Assembly: GCA_024305745.1 (NCBI GenBank)
Contig: JAHRBS010000007.1
Span: 558,001 to 622,000, forward strand
Source of the DNA: Polyporus tsugae
Lineage: Eukaryota > Basidiomycota > Agaricomycetes > Polyporales > Polyporaceae
Length of the DNA stretch: 64,000 nt
Reading direction: 5' to 3'
Shown one piece after another: positions 24,061 through 35,897 of this stretch. Each line of letters begins with the position of its first letter. The first letter of the stretch is position 1. The position numbers and the translations under genes were made by a program. A model generated the notes under the pieces. That model worked only from the letters and a program-made list of their open reading frames with translations, was not told the origin of the DNA and did no database searches.

Positions 24061-26281
24061 ATGGACGGAAGAACGCCTCCCGCCGTCCTCACCATCGCAG
24101 GCTCCGACTCCAGCGGCGGTGCAGGTATTCAGGTCAGCCGAACAATTTCGAGTCATATTCAACGCCCCGAATCGAATGATGATGTTAGTAATACCAGCTT
24201 CAGGACTGATCACCCTCCCTCTATTTCAGGCAGACTTGAAGACGTTCACGGCATTCGGATGCTACGGAACGTCAGTAATCACCGCCCTCACCGCACAAAA
24301 CACGAAGGGCGTCCAGGGTGTACACCCAGCGCCGCCGGATTTCCTCGAGCAGCAGGTTCGCAGTTTCGCCATCCTGCCCACACGCGTCCAATCGCACAGG
24401 CTAACAGGAAACGCAGCTGAATTCGGTGCTCGACGACATCGATCTTAAAGCCATAAAAACGGGGATGCTCTTCGACGCCGAGCACACGCATCGCGTCGCG
24501 CGCACGCTAAAGGCGCGCTTCGCATCGCACGGCCGCCAGATGCCCCCGCTCGTCGTCGACCCCGTCTCGGTCTCGACGTCCGGCCACACCCTCCTCCACC
24601 TAGACGCGGTAGACGTGATGGTGCAGGAGCTCTTCCCGCTCGCAGCACTCGTCACCCCAAACAAGCCCGAGACCGAGCTACTCCTCTCCCGCACTGCCAA
24701 CGGTCCAGGAAGCGACTTGGGGCCTGCAACCGTGACGGTCGACACGCTCGAGGACATGGTCTCTGCGTCAGAGAGGCTCCTCGCGCTGGGCCCAAAGGCC
24801 GTGCTCGTCAAGGGCGGGCACGTGAGCGTGTCGTTGGCGGACGTGCAAAGGCTGAGCGCGGCGAGGCCCGAAGTGGGCGTCATCCGGGAGAGCTTCTTGG
24901 ATGAGAATATGGAGATACTGCAGGCGAACGAGGTGGATTTGGGAGCACGGCCCTTGGTCGTGGACGTGCTGAGGGAGAGCGTAGGTGTGGTGACGCTGTT
25001 CGTGAGTCCGCGGACCGAGTCGACGAGCACGCATGGGACGGGGTGCACGCTCGCTGCTGCCATTGCTTCGGTGCTGAGCAAGGGGAAATCGAGTGCGTAC
25101 CCGCACCGACTGATGTTAAGGGTTGGACGGGATGTTGCTGATTTTGCGCAGTGCTCGAGGCGGTTCGGCAGGCGACGATCTACACACATGTCGGAATCGA
25201 GACGGCGTTCCCAGTGGGGAGTGGGTATGGCCCGTTGAACCACATGCATGCGCTAACGAGGAGGCTCGTTTCCCCGTAAGTAAACAGGAATATCCTCGAT
25301 ATATAGCGAAACTCACCACCGAACGTCCACAGGCCGACCCCGAGCAATCCTCATCCGCTCACTCGGATCCTGATCCAGTCATCGAAGCAGACCTGGAAAG
25401 AGTACGTGGAGCACGACTTCGTCAAGCAGCTCGCGCGGGGCACACTGCCCAAGGAATGCTTCCTGCACTTCATCAAGTTCGTCTTTTTGTCCAAGTTTTC
25501 GCTGATTCCAGCTGCCTCTAACATACGCGCACTCGACCAGACAGGACTACCTGTACCTCAAGTACTACGCGCGCGCATATGGGTATGCTCTGTCCTCTCC
25601 GTCGCCCCGTCATCCTGACTGACTGACTACCCGCAGCCTGCTCGTCGCGAAGTCATCCACGTACGGCTCCATCCAGTCCGCGACGCAGACGATCATCAAC
25701 ATCATCAACGAGGTCACCACACACAAGTCCTTCTGCGCCCACTGGGGCATCAGCGAAGCAGAGCTGAACGCGACGCCCGAGTCGCCCTCGACGACCGCGT
25801 ACGGCGCGTACCTCCTCGACATCGGCCTGCAAGGTCTGTCGCTCTCCGCCCATCCCAATCTCGGTGACTCTCTCTGACGAAAAGCGGCGACGACACCAGG
25901 CGACAGCGCGAAGCTCGTCATGGCCCTCGCCGCGTGCCTGCTGGGGTACGGCGAGGTCGGGCTGTGGCTTAAGCACGAGGCGTCGAAGCCGAACAGTTGG
26001 GTCGTCCTCGCAGGCAACCCGTACCTGAGGTGGATCGAGGACTATTCGGGGAAGGACTACCAGGCGGCCGTCAGCCTCGGGATCGGTGCGCGCGTCTCGT
26101 CTCTCTCGCCTCTCACCTAAGTTCGGGTGCTGAATCCTGATGCGAACGGACAGAGGCGATCGAGACGCTCGCGGTGGAGGACGCGCCGAACGCGCGGCGG
26201 TTCGCGGAGTGGTGCGCGATCTGGGAGAAGTGCACGCGGCTGGAGAGGGGCTTCTGGGACGCGTCGCTGAACCTGCTGTGA
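24061..26281 (+). CDS. THI20: Hydroxymethylpyrimidine/phosphomethylpyrimidine kinase with thiaminase-II domain (copy a)
   Basis: Nine exons (24061-24132, 24230-24355, 24417-25092, 25152-25275, 25333-25476, 25541-25582, 25637-25833, 25900-26085, 26154-26281) give 564 residues. The N-terminal ThiD kinase has [12 protein letters not shown] at 13-24, [18 protein letters not shown] and the anion-hole THGTGC. From about residue 345 a TenA/THI-4 domain follows: [25 protein letters not shown] and the Cys in [11 protein letters not shown] (about C473). The enzyme phosphorylates HMP and HMP-P for thiamine synthesis, and the TenA part salvages thiamine breakdown products, as in yeast Thi20. It is tail-to-tail with NTH1 copy a. 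A second complete copy lies at 49431-51634. No TPP riboswitch was identified. Confidence 0.92.
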
Positions 26282-26479
26282 TCTTCAAGAGTAACGACGG
26301 CAGAGGCGGACGCATATGATACAGGATAAGATTACGTGGGAAGCAGTAGATGCAGGACAGAGCAGCAAGAAAGCAAGAGTCCACGAAACATGCATGTATC
26401 AGTAGAGCTAGAACTTGCCAAGAATCACGATATAGATCCGGCTCCGCGTGGGCCGGAATTCCTGTCTCGAGGATACACG

Positions 26480-28126
26480 CTACGAGGTATCCTCAGTCTT
26501 CACAGGCGCGTCCGGTTGAGGGGAGATGCGCTCCGGTGCCGCGACGAGGGTCCTGGTGTCGACCTTGCGCTCCTCGACCTCTTCTTCCAGCTTCACTTCT
26601 ATCTTCGGGCCGGCGACCTGATCGGCGTCGGAAGAAACCACCACCACCTTCTTAATCTGCCTCTTGCTGCTCGACGCCTTCGCCCCTTTCTTGGCGCTAG
26701 GACAGAGCCCGTCGCTGAGCTCGCATTGGTCGCACTTGGGTCCCACGGGTGCGCATATGGTCTGGAGGTAGAGTGGGAACACACCGGCGCGTGAGCATGA
26801 AAGACAGAATCGCTGACCGTGCCGCGAAGCCACAGAGCAACGCGGATGGTAGACAAAGTGATCGAGACCCACCTGGCCGAAGCCTACGAGCAGATGGTTG
26901 ATCTCGGGGTGCAGCTCCACTGGCAGCCAGGATTGCAGGTTGAGTCTATAGGATGGGGTCAACGAAAGGGGATCAGGCAAGCGACAGTAACGTCAGCGTC
27001 AGCACAGCGTACCTCGTCTCCTCAGGTGTCTTGGTGGGGGGTTTGTGCCACCCGAGCCTGTTGGTGATACGGTGGACATGCACGTCGACACCAATCCCGG
27101 CGTTCCTGCAGCGATAACTGATCAAGACGGGAAAGGGTTAGCGAGTGTGACTATACGTACAGCTTCCACGCGACCTGCAGCGCCAAAAACGCCATTTTGG
27201 GGCCCACCCCAGGCAGCGAACAGAGTTCGTCCACCGTCTTTGGAACGTCGCCCTCGAACTCATCCTGGAGCTTCTGGGATGCCTGTCTAATATACCTGGA
27301 CGCTCCACGTCAGCGAAGGGTTCTGACTCGACATGGAGCGAGGGCCCTTACTGCGTCTTGCGCCTCCAGAAGCCGACTTTGCATATGGCGTCGGAGATGG
27401 CGCTATCGCTAGCTCCAAGGACCGCGTCAATGGACAGGGTCCCACCAACGGCCTCGCGGAGCTTCGTCATTGCCGCGTCTGTCACCTCGTCCTTGGTCTG
27501 TGAGGAGAGCATGAGCGAGACGAGCGTGGAGAAGCGTTGGTTCTGTTACAATGCGCTTAGCTATACGAACTTGAGTTCCCAGAAGAAGGCGAGAACGATA
27601 CCTTGGGCTCGGTTTCCTTGAGCTGCGCCTGTTCGCACCCCATGGTGTCGACTGGGGCGACGATACGTGCGCGCATGCGCTTGATGGTGTCATACGTCTC
27701 GCGCCAGCGGGCAGGTGCAGGGTGCGGCGTCTCGAGAGCTGTTGGGATAGCCTTGGGTTTGCGGGAAGACGACGCCCGTTTCTGTTTAGGACGTTCAGTG
27801 TTCACGAGGGGTTGTGAGCTGGGTAACGCGCTGGGTTCCTCTTCGCCCGGTCCTTTGAGGGCAGGTATGTCAGTGATAGCTTTAACTTTCCTTAGGGCTA
27901 AGGTGGGAACGGGTGGTGGAGCAGCATCTGCGCCTTCGTCAGAAGATTGGGGGCATGTTGGGTTTGGGGGTGAACCATGCCAACCTGTAGGTGAGGTGGT
28001 TGGGCTCGGGGCGAGCTTCAGCCTCTTCGAGCGTCGCACTGCCGTTCCCGTGTCATTGGGTTCAAAGAGAGTGACGCCAGCATGGAATGGGCTTGGTCGA
28101 CCGATTAATGAGGACCTTCTCTTCAT
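26480..28126 (-). CDS. NTH1: Endonuclease III-type DNA glycosylase/AP lyase (copy a)
   Basis: Six exons (28126-27602, 27542-27352, 27295-27161, 27105-27013, 26945-26873, 26761-26480) give 432 residues. The first 175 are a basic, disordered extension. The core has [15 protein letters not shown], the helix-hairpin-helix LPGVGPKMA with catalytic Lys272, and [11 protein letters not shown] with catalytic Asp291, the 19-residue spacing known from human NTHL1. A 4Fe-4S cluster motif follows (Cys342, 349, 352, 359). It excises oxidised pyrimidines and nicks abasic sites. The 111 nt last intron is open in frame here, but copy b carries a length change in it, which supports removal. The C-terminus is acidic. 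Confidence 0.92.
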
Positions 28127-28245
28127 GGATGTTGGTGGTTCAAGTTGAAGGGACTGAAGTATCGCAGTGCACCTGCCAGTGGGAGTGTGGTAGTTATCGT
28201 ATACCGGAGGAAATGGTATTGATGAGTAGATGTTGTACCGTTACA

Positions 28246-28316
28246 GCATTCGTGGTGTAGCGGTAACATTGGGTCTTCCCATGGCCTAGCTCCGGGTTCG
28301 ACTCCCGGCGGATGCA
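28246..28316 (+). tRNA. tRNA-Gly(CCC): tRNA-Gly (anticodon CCC)
   Basis: The 71 nt sequence folds into a full cloverleaf: acceptor GCATTCG with CGGATGC and discriminator A, D-stem GTGT/ACAT, anticodon stem GGGTC/GGCCT with loop TTCCCAT (anticodon CCC), and T-stem CCGGG/CCCGG with loop TTCGACT. There is no intron. A T5 run at 28338-28342 is the likely Pol III terminator. An identical gene lies at 39408-39478 on the other strand. Confidence 0.95.
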
Positions 28317-29503
28317 AATGCCTCGCTCGATGTGGACTTTTTAACAGCCCTCAAAGGCAGGTCACGTACAATAAGTTTCAGGATGCAGTTTATGAAGTTC
28401 CACACACGATGCTCGCGTTGCTTTCCGTAAATGCATAGATAGACGATTAGAGTGATGGGAAAAAGCAACGACATCGCAATCGGCGACTAGCGCCAGCGCT
28501 CTCATCCGAGGGCAGCCAGCAGTGGCCAGCCTGCCAGGCCATGGCCATGACCACTGTCAGACCACGTCCCTTGTTGGCACCACAGTCGGGCCAAGCTCAG
28601 ATTGCTCCAGCGATGACCACCCCAACCATAAACGCTCATATAAAGAATGCACGTTTCCGGCTCTCCCACATCCTCGACAAGGCTTGACGTGGTTCTTAGA
28701 TCCTCCGACTCAGCCCAGTGGACATTACTAGGCACATGGCTCTTGCATGAAGGACCACTTCCCGTGTGCAACCATTCAGAATATTGAAAACTGATGAAGG
28801 TAATGTTTGTCATAGTGGAATTTTTTTCGTTGCCTTGCGTTGTTGAAGCTGACCATATTCTATCCATGGCCATCCAACCAGATATCCGTATTGACGCTAG
28901 CCTGCCAGTGATAGTGCGGAGTTTCCATGCTCTCGTGAATAAGGTTTACACCTACATTCCCAGACATATCGCGGGCCGTCTCTATGGCTTGGTCTGCCTG
29001 CGGAGCGTTGGTGAGTTTGAGCCTTTATCACACAGAACTCTTCAACACCCCAGGTACTCACGACGGACACGTCACTTCAGGCACCCTACTCGTGGCTGCT
29101 TGATTCGTGCACTCTGGGAGATGAAAACGGTGTCTATGAAGATTATCCGCGTGGATCTTTCATCTTCCAGGTCACGTAGCCAACCCGGAGGAACCTCGTT
29201 GGTTGTCTTCGGTATGTTACCTTGGCGCTCTCCCTGTACGACACCGTTCCCCCGTTCCGTCAAGTCCATGCGTTCATTGCATCCCGAGACGTCTATGGGC
29301 CGTATCGGCAGAGGAGCACATGTCCAGGCCTCATGGGAGCCGCTTCACCAGCACGGACACGAAAAACCTCCATGTGGTCTCCCCTTTCATATGTTCGGAG
29401 GTACGTCGTCCAACATAAAAGGTCGTGTTTGGGGAGCATGAAATGGCCGGACAACCAGTCCTCCGTCATTTTCCCCTCCTACATGCTCACTACACTATAC
29501 GCT
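28317..29503. other. 5' region of the first PL14-type gene; no gene seen
   Basis: Open frames here have no splice support or recognisable family. The interval probably contains the promoter of the gene at 29504. Confidence 0.45.
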
Positions 29504-30713
29504 ATGTTCCCAATCCTTCAAGTTGCTACTCTTACCCTCGCAGTTGCTCTCCCGGCGGTCCATGCATATGCGCTCGTACCGACCCCCACAACTAACCTTG
29601 CCGTACGCGCCAACGTAGGAGGCCCTCTTTTCCCCGTCTCTCCCCAGAAGAAGTATTGGACGACCGACCAGGACCTTCCTGGCCCCAGTCCGCTCGCCGA
29701 CTCCACTTTCCGCCCCCATAACCAGATCACAGCTCTCACCCACGACTACGTCAACGCGCCCGACGGAAGGTTGTCCATGCGTGCCATATACCCCGAGGGT
29801 TCCTACACCTTCAGCAACGACCCGCAGGGCGGGTTCTCCTTCTACGCACCTGGACCCGCCAACGTAAACCTCACCACCGCCAAGGAGGCCACGTTTAGCT
29901 ACGACGTGTACTTCCCCTCGGGCTTCGAATTCGTCAAGGGCGGGAAGCTCCCGGGCCTCTGTGCGTCATATCTCGCCTTATCACACACCACCGTCTCACG
30001 AGTCACTGATCCCCCGCACCTTCCCAGACGGCGGAGACAATGATACCGAGGCGGTCTCGTGCTCGGGCGGACGGCGCGACGACGGCTGCTGGTCCGCACG
30101 CTTCATGTGGCGCACGAACGGCGTCGGGGAGCTCTACACGTACCTCCCACCCGACTACGACGAGAACCAGGCGGTGTGCGACATACCCCCGTTCTCGACC
30201 TGCAACGACGTCTACGGCGCGTCGGTAGGCCGCGGTGCGTGGACTTTCGCGACGGGCGGCCGGACGACGATCGCCCAGCGCGTCCGCCTGAACGACGCGG
30301 GGGTGGCCAACGGAGAGCTCGAGGTATTCGTGGGAGGCACGAGCGTGATCAGCGTGGGCGGGCTTGTCCTACGCGACAGCGCCGATGGGAGAATCCGCGG
30401 TCTCCAGATGCAGACATTCTTCGGAGGTGAGTTTATTGGCCCCCCAGACCCTGATATGTGCTTGCGCAGAGATGTCAGCTCGGACGCGGGCTACCTTCCA
30501 TCGACGGGGGAATGCATCAACGATGTCTTGGTGTGGTCCGTGCGCTCGCGCTCGGTATCTCCAAATTACCCGCGCACCTCCGATAACGTTTCATGTTCAC
30601 AGGAGGCTGACTTGAGCGTTTCTTTCACAGGATCGGACTCCTCGTGGGCGTCGCCCACGGACCAAGAAGTGTATTTCTCAGACTTCTCCGTCGCTGTCAC
30701 GGAGGATCTGTGA
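29504..30713 (+). CDS. Secreted polysaccharide lyase family 14-type protein, copy 1
   Basis: Exons 29504-29960, 30028-30426 and 30631-30713 give 312 residues. The signal peptide reads MFPILQVATLTLAVALPAVHA. The catalytic domain has GGKLPGLYGG (Lys148), a Cys-rich stretch SCSGGRRDDGC, SARFMWR (Ser175, Arg177) and GELYTYLPP (Tyr189, Tyr191). The S-x-R and Y-x-Y pair with 14-residue spacing is, from memory, the arrangement of catalytic residues in the PL14 lyase vAL-1, so beta-elimination of a uronic-acid polymer is likely; the substrate is not known. The family block QMQTFFGG ends exon 2. Intron 2 is 204 nt, a multiple of three and free of stops, so retention would insert 68 residues; the other copies support splicing. 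Confidence 0.82.
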
Positions 30714-32247
30714 GTTTTAAAATTTATGGGGTGCGCTGTAGTGTTTCCCGCGATGCTCGATCTTTAAGTAGTATTTTCATCACCTGGCCCCAAATCCCGT
30801 TCACGCTCCGGAAGCCTTCTTTGGCTGCTTTAGGTGTTCTCGGTTATGTTGCTACAGTAGGTTGCGTTGTTATCGGCTGCATGATACCCCGAGTCCCAGC
30901 TCGCTCTTCTCCTGCTTATCAAACCGTTGTATATGTACCGATGGCGACAACAATTAAAGACAACTTGGGTGGAGACAAACTTCCGAGAGCGCACAGTTCC
31001 TGCAGATAGGCTGCTTCCATGCAGTTGTCCGGGCCGGCCTCCCGTACTCTGGGCAGTGCGCTCTGCCAGAGCACTGCAAAATTTGTAACCAGCGTCACCA
31101 CCATCATCCTGACCTCCATGGATTCTGGCGGCCTTGGATTCTGCTTGTTCCTCCGTTCTACCGAAGATGTGATCTATTGGAAACTCTCTCCTCCATCAAG
31201 CGTGGTCAGGAATGGCGCACCGAGGCATCACGACCGGCGTTTGTGAGTTGAAACACCCAAAGCGCCCTCTCTCATTGAAGCTTGGCGGTGACAACCTTGA
31301 CACCGCCGACAAATTTCTTCATCAACCATTGCCATCCATTGTGGAGGAACTGATGTTTATCGTATAGGACTTGACCTTTACTGCACCGCATATCTATTCG
31401 AAAATGGTGCTACAAGCATAATCAACTGGTGAGCGATTGCGAGCCTTGCTACCGGAACGCCCTACAATTTCACCCCCTAGCGATTGGTTACATCCAGGAA
31501 TCCTCCGGTATGGCACGGCATAACGCCGTTGCACGCGTATGGTCGCCTCAAAGATCAAGGTGACAGCATCCCGCCCCGTTTTGATGCGCTGGCACAGGTG
31601 AACGCGCTCGCCGGGCCAACGCCGCGTTCCATGCGGCCTGGTTCTGGGAGACACTCCTGTAAGTACCTATTGCCTTGAGTCGGCGGTGTGATTCCGATCG
31701 CGTTTGCGGTCGGGCTCGCTGTTCTGCGGTCCCCAAACGGATGTAACGTGGTCGGTTCCTGTCCTCCTCCCAGGATGATGACAGGAACCGTATCCGTCAT
31801 GGAGAACCATCATGGATTTATCTCTCACCCAGTGATGGCGCAAGGTTGTTGCCCATCTGAGCTCGTGGGGGGTGGCCACGATCCTAGGCTCGCGGAGTGT
31901 AAGCAATTGCGACGGGGAGCTGTTCATATCTCGGTCTCACCCATGGGACACACGCTACAGTTCGTTCGTGTCATTCTTACCAAGGACGTCGACCACTGTA
32001 TCGACCAACTGCATGAGAAATGCCTTTTGGTCCACGAATTCCGGACAGCTCTTCAAAAATTACAATGTTGAATGCATTTACTTACATCTGTAAACATCTG
32101 TGAGGTGTGAGCGCTTTCCCAGGAAGGGGCGGTTCTTGTTCTCCGCTATGAGCGTCTCCCGGACCTATCATTGTTTCAAATTTCAAAGATCGGGCGGTCC
32201 TTTGTTCTGTGCTATTCACTGCGAAGAAAGCCACTTTTCGCTAGTGC

Positions 32248-32385
32248 GGAAAGGCGTTGGAAATGATCAAGATTTCCTAGATCTTTCACACTGGAGGAAA
32301 GTCTTTGGAAAGGCGCCTTTCCTTGGGGACAATAGGCGTATCAGCCTTTCCAGGCTCGAGATTGGCGCCTTTCCAAAGCCTTTCC
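32248..32385. promoter_or_regulatory. Cluster of six GGAAAGGC / GCCTTTCC octamers
   Basis: GGAAAGGC occurs at 32248 and 32307 and its complement GCCTTTCC at 32315, 32344, 32367 and 32378. Two of them abut as a perfect 16 bp palindrome at 32307-32322. Partial copies (GGAAAG) flank the cluster. It lies 290-430 bp upstream of the ATG of PL14 copy 2 and looks like an array of sites for a dimeric regulator. Confidence 0.6.
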
Positions 32386-32534
32386 ACCGTGGTGAAAGTT
32401 TGATGGAAAGTTTTCAATTCAGAAGGCTATCCGCAGGCTTTCGTCCACTTTACACGGGGAGGAAACGTTGATGTCTTCGCGGTGATTGTTTCTGGGACTT
32501 GACGCTTCTCAGCCTTGGTACACGCCTTGGATCC

Positions 32535-32540
32535 TATAAA
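32535..32540 (+). promoter_or_regulatory. TATA box of PL14 copy 2
   Basis: TATAAA in CCTATAAAGGG, 135 bp upstream of the ATG at 32675 and 150 bp downstream of the octamer cluster. Confidence 0.55.
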
Positions 32541-32674
32541 GGGAGGGATGCACCGTTTCATGTTTCCTTGCTCGACGCCGTTGTTCCCCTCTGCTACCAA
32601 GTGTACGCCCATACAGCTGTGCTGTACTACGCCGCTCTGTTGATCTCCTTATGCTCCACGCATCTGTACTCAAT

Positions 32675-33694
32675 ATGTTCACCACGCTTGCTCTCGCTTT
32701 CGGACTCGCGTCCACAGTCTCCGCTCTCCCTCTTACCTCCAACATCACTCTCGCCGCTCGTGCGACCTCCGTTCTCTTTCCTGTGTCTGACTCCACCTCC
32801 TGGTCTGTTTCAAAGCAGATCTCCGACACGGTACCATTCACCGATGCAACATTCCGCCCGATCAAGGAGATTAAGGACCTCACACACAATGTCGTCAAAG
32901 CACCCGATGGCGTCTCTTCCATCCAGTCGAAGTATCCGAAAGGCTCCTTCAAGCCCTCTGCTACACCCCATGGCGGTATCTCCTTCTACGCACCGGGTCC
33001 AAAGAACGTGGACTTGACCACCGCCGCTGAAGCCACCCTATCCTACTCCGTCCTCTTCGAGGATGGCTTCGACTTCGTGAAGGGTGGCAAGCTCCCCGGT
33101 CTTTGTACGTCCCTCACCGTAACCAAGGAACCGCCCAACTCACATCATGCTTATAGACGGGGGAAACAGCGACGACGAGGCCATCGGGTGCTCGGGCGGC
33201 CGCCGCGACAACGGCTGCTTCTCCGCACGCTTCATGTGGCGGGGCCAAGGCGCCGGAGAGCTCTACACGTACCTCCCGCCCGGTTCGCCCGAGAACAAGG
33301 CGGTGTGCAAGGTCCCCCCGAAGTCCGACTGCAACGACGTCTTCGGCGCGTCCGTTGGGCGCGGCTCGTTCAAGTTCACACCCGGGACGCGCACGACGAT
33401 CGGCCAACGTGTGAAGCTCAACGAAGTCGGGAAGGCGAATGGCGAGCTCGAGCTGTTCGTGAACGGCAAGAGCATGTTCACCGTCCCTGGCTTGGTGCTG
33501 CGTACGGCGGAGTCGGGGCGCATCCGGGGGATCCAGATGCAGTCATTCTTCGGAGGTGAGTGGTTTTCGGCTAGGGCTATGGATATCGTATCGTGCTGAC
33601 GCTTGGTGCAGGTAACGACGCATCTTGGGCGACGCCCAAGGACCAGAACGTGTTCTTCGGCGACTTCTCCGTGGCCATCACCAAGAAGCTCTGA
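32675..33694 (+). CDS. Secreted polysaccharide lyase family 14-type protein, copy 2
   Basis: Exons 32675-33104, 33157-33555 and 33612-33694 give 303 residues. The signal peptide is MFTTLALAFGLASTVSA. The same catalytic pattern is present: GGKLPGLYGG (Lys139), CFSARFMWR (Ser166, Arg168) and GELYTYLPP. Exon 2 is 399 nt and exon 3 is 83 nt, exactly as in copies 1 and 4, and both introns fall in the same codons. Reading in an upstream ATG (32651) would add eight residues before the signal peptide; 32675 gives a cleaner signal. It is preceded by a TATA box and an octamer cluster, so it may be the most strongly regulated member. Confidence 0.83.
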
Positions 33695-34846
33695 AGCCTG
33701 TTTCCGACCTTCCACTAACTTATTACGGTTCACTTATGACGGCCCATCCAGCATGACCGGCTTCGGAGGGGTTGCGATCCTCACACTCGTTTCTGCCAGT
33801 GGGCTCTCGCCGAGGGCGATCGAGCCTTGTATCTTAATGATCACGATAGACACCATCATCCGCACTGTTTTACGCTTACACGCATCTACACATCTGCATT
33901 GCTACATTGTCCAGTCCCGTTGTTGTCATGCTATACTTACTCACACTCGTCCTGCTGCACCGCCTGCGACGGATAGGCTGAGCGCTTGTGCATCTCTTCC
34001 GGCCACCATGACATTCCCGTTGTGCTCCCTAGCCTGGTACTTATGCGAGTGTCCCTCCTCATTCAGTCGATGGAGCGGGTTCATCATCCGAGATGACATC
34101 AGGGTGACGCCGCCCATGTCCGGTGGCGTACATGTCCCTCACTACGCTGACACAACGTTTTATAGATCTAGAGACCGTGTAACTGCCATTCGGCGGTACT
34201 GTTAAACCGCACCCGTTCAGCCGAGAGCTGTCTGGATAAGCCCCGGTACTGTCAGTGCGTCAATGAATTAGCCTCAATCAAACGAGTACTCTACCCATGA
34301 TTAATATTGGCAGTGACGGTGATGGTGCTGACGGCCCGGGGCCACAATTTGGGGCCGGTAGCGGCGGGCACTTGCGAATCCGAGTCTTGGCACTTTGGCG
34401 AAGAGCACTCTATCTACAACCCACCACCTATTCTTCAAATCTTCGCCGTCGGAGGCCAAATTTTCAACCATCAGGACAGATATGGTGGCTACGCCGCCGG
34501 GACACGCTCAGCTGCGAGGCACTCCACTGTAGCGGAACGAAAGCTTACGACGACGGGCCTTGTTGTCCACCGCCATGTCTCTCATTCTCTCTGAGGCAGA
34601 CGCTTTTGTCTTGTGCTTGTCTCTCTCTGCGCCGCGCTTGAATGACGACGCGTTTCACTCTCTGCAGCGATCTGTTGTCTGTCTGTGGCAACGTTTTGCT
34701 TTCCTCGCGGCATGGGGTAGGCTGTCCTGCTCTATCATTTAAGGGATGGACGTCCCTCCTACTGGCCCCCAAGCAGCTGTCTTATGTTTCCTCTGTGTCT
34801 GCTGTCGACAACCTTTACCGCTTTGCATCCGTTATACACTCTCAAC
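33695..34846. other. Intergenic between PL14 copies 2 and 3
   Basis: No gene is supported in this stretch; no clear repeat was seen. Confidence 0.45.
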
Positions 34847-35897
34847 ATGCTCTGCTCGCTCCTTCCAGTCCTCGCTTTGACTCTTTCTTCTGTATCTGCT
34901 CTTCCCAAGAACTGCACGACACGCTCGGATAGTCACTTCACCCCTCCCAGTAGGGCTCTCTTCCCCATCCCGTCCGAGGACAGCTGGTCCGTCTCATCCC
35001 AGATCCAAAATGCTCTTCCCCTCAGCGACGCCACGCTCCGACCGACGAAAGAAGCCCAAGGCTTCTCACATCCATACGTGAATGCGCCAGATGGCGTGCA
35101 TTCCATCAAGGCCTTCTACCCGGCCGGATCGTACAAGCCTTCTAGTTCACCGCGGGGCGGGCTATCGTTTTATGCCCCTGGCCCGGAGTCAATCGATCTA
35201 ACACAGGCAAAAGAGGCGACCCTATCTTATTCCGTTCTCTTCGAGGATGGCTTCAACTTCGTCAAAGGAGGGAAGCTCCCCGGACTCTGTATGTGTCTCC
35301 TACTACATCTCCACTATTTTGCGTTATTTGTTGACCTCGTATTTTCCTGCTAGATGGCGGCGATAGCGACCAAGAAGCATACTCGTGCTCGGGCGGGCGG
35401 CGCGACGACGGCTGCTTTTCCGCCCGCTTCATGTGGCGCACAGACGGTGCAGGGGAGTTGTACACGTACCTCCCGCCCTCCTTCCCAGGCAACGACGCAG
35501 CGCTAGAGAAAGTCGGGCCGATGTCGGAGTGCAACGACACGTACGGGTGTTCCGTCGGGCGCGGCTCGTTCAAGTTCACGCCTGGCACGCGCACGACGAT
35601 CGCTCAGCGAGTGCGCCTCAACGACTTCGGGCAGACGAACGGCGAGCTGGAGCTTTTCGTTGACGGAAAGAGCATCTTTACTGTCGGTGGGCTGGTGCTC
35701 CGTATGGCGGAGGCCGGGCGCATCCGCGGTATACAGATGCAGACGTTCTTTGGAGGTGAGTGATACGGAGATGTAAAACAGCCTGAGACTAGATTTAGCT
35801 GATGGGATCTGCAGGCTCGGACGCTTCTTGGGCAACTCCGAAGTCCGTCAACTCGTACTTTGGTGATTTCTCAGTGGCGATCATCCAGCAGATGTAG
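34847..35897 (+). CDS. Secreted polysaccharide lyase family 14-type protein, copy 3
   Basis: Exons 34847-35288, 35354-35755 and 35815-35897 give 308 residues. The signal peptide is MLCSLLPVLALTLSSVSA. Catalytic-site blocks are GGKLPGLYGG (Lys143), CFSARFMWR and GELYTYLPP. Exon 2 is 402 nt, one codon longer than the others, in the loop between the YTYLPP block and the SECNDTYG block. Intron positions and phases are identical to copies 1, 2 and 4. The C-terminus (SVAIIQQM) differs in its last residues. Confidence 0.83.

Larger units (their letters stand above)
20530..28140. repeat. Arm C of large inverted duplication
   Basis: About 7.6 kb is repeated in inverted orientation at about 47480-55245. 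Gene order from the outside in is DUF6533, unknown gene, THI20, NTH1 in both. Coding exons are nearly identical by eye, introns and spacers less so. The outer edge lies at a shared TTCTGACTTGCATG and the inner edge close to the NTH1 start codon. Confidence 0.88.
30714..32674. other. Long intergenic/promoter region of PL14 copy 2
   Basis: Nearly 2 kb without a supported gene. The proximal part contains a dense octamer cluster (32248-32385) and a TATAAA at 32535-32540. Confidence 0.5.

Noticed and set aside
28502..29441. Open frames between the first tRNA and PL14 copy 1
   Set aside because: No homology among the paralogs, no splice pattern, no signal or domain; treated as intergenic.
29222..29503. 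Upstream extension of PL14 copy 1 to an earlier ATG
   Set aside because: It would place about 94 unrelated residues before a clean signal peptide that begins at 29504.
31394..31800. Arg-rich open frames in the PL14-1/PL14-2 gap
   Set aside because: Overlapping frames on both strands with no recognisable motif; likely chance.
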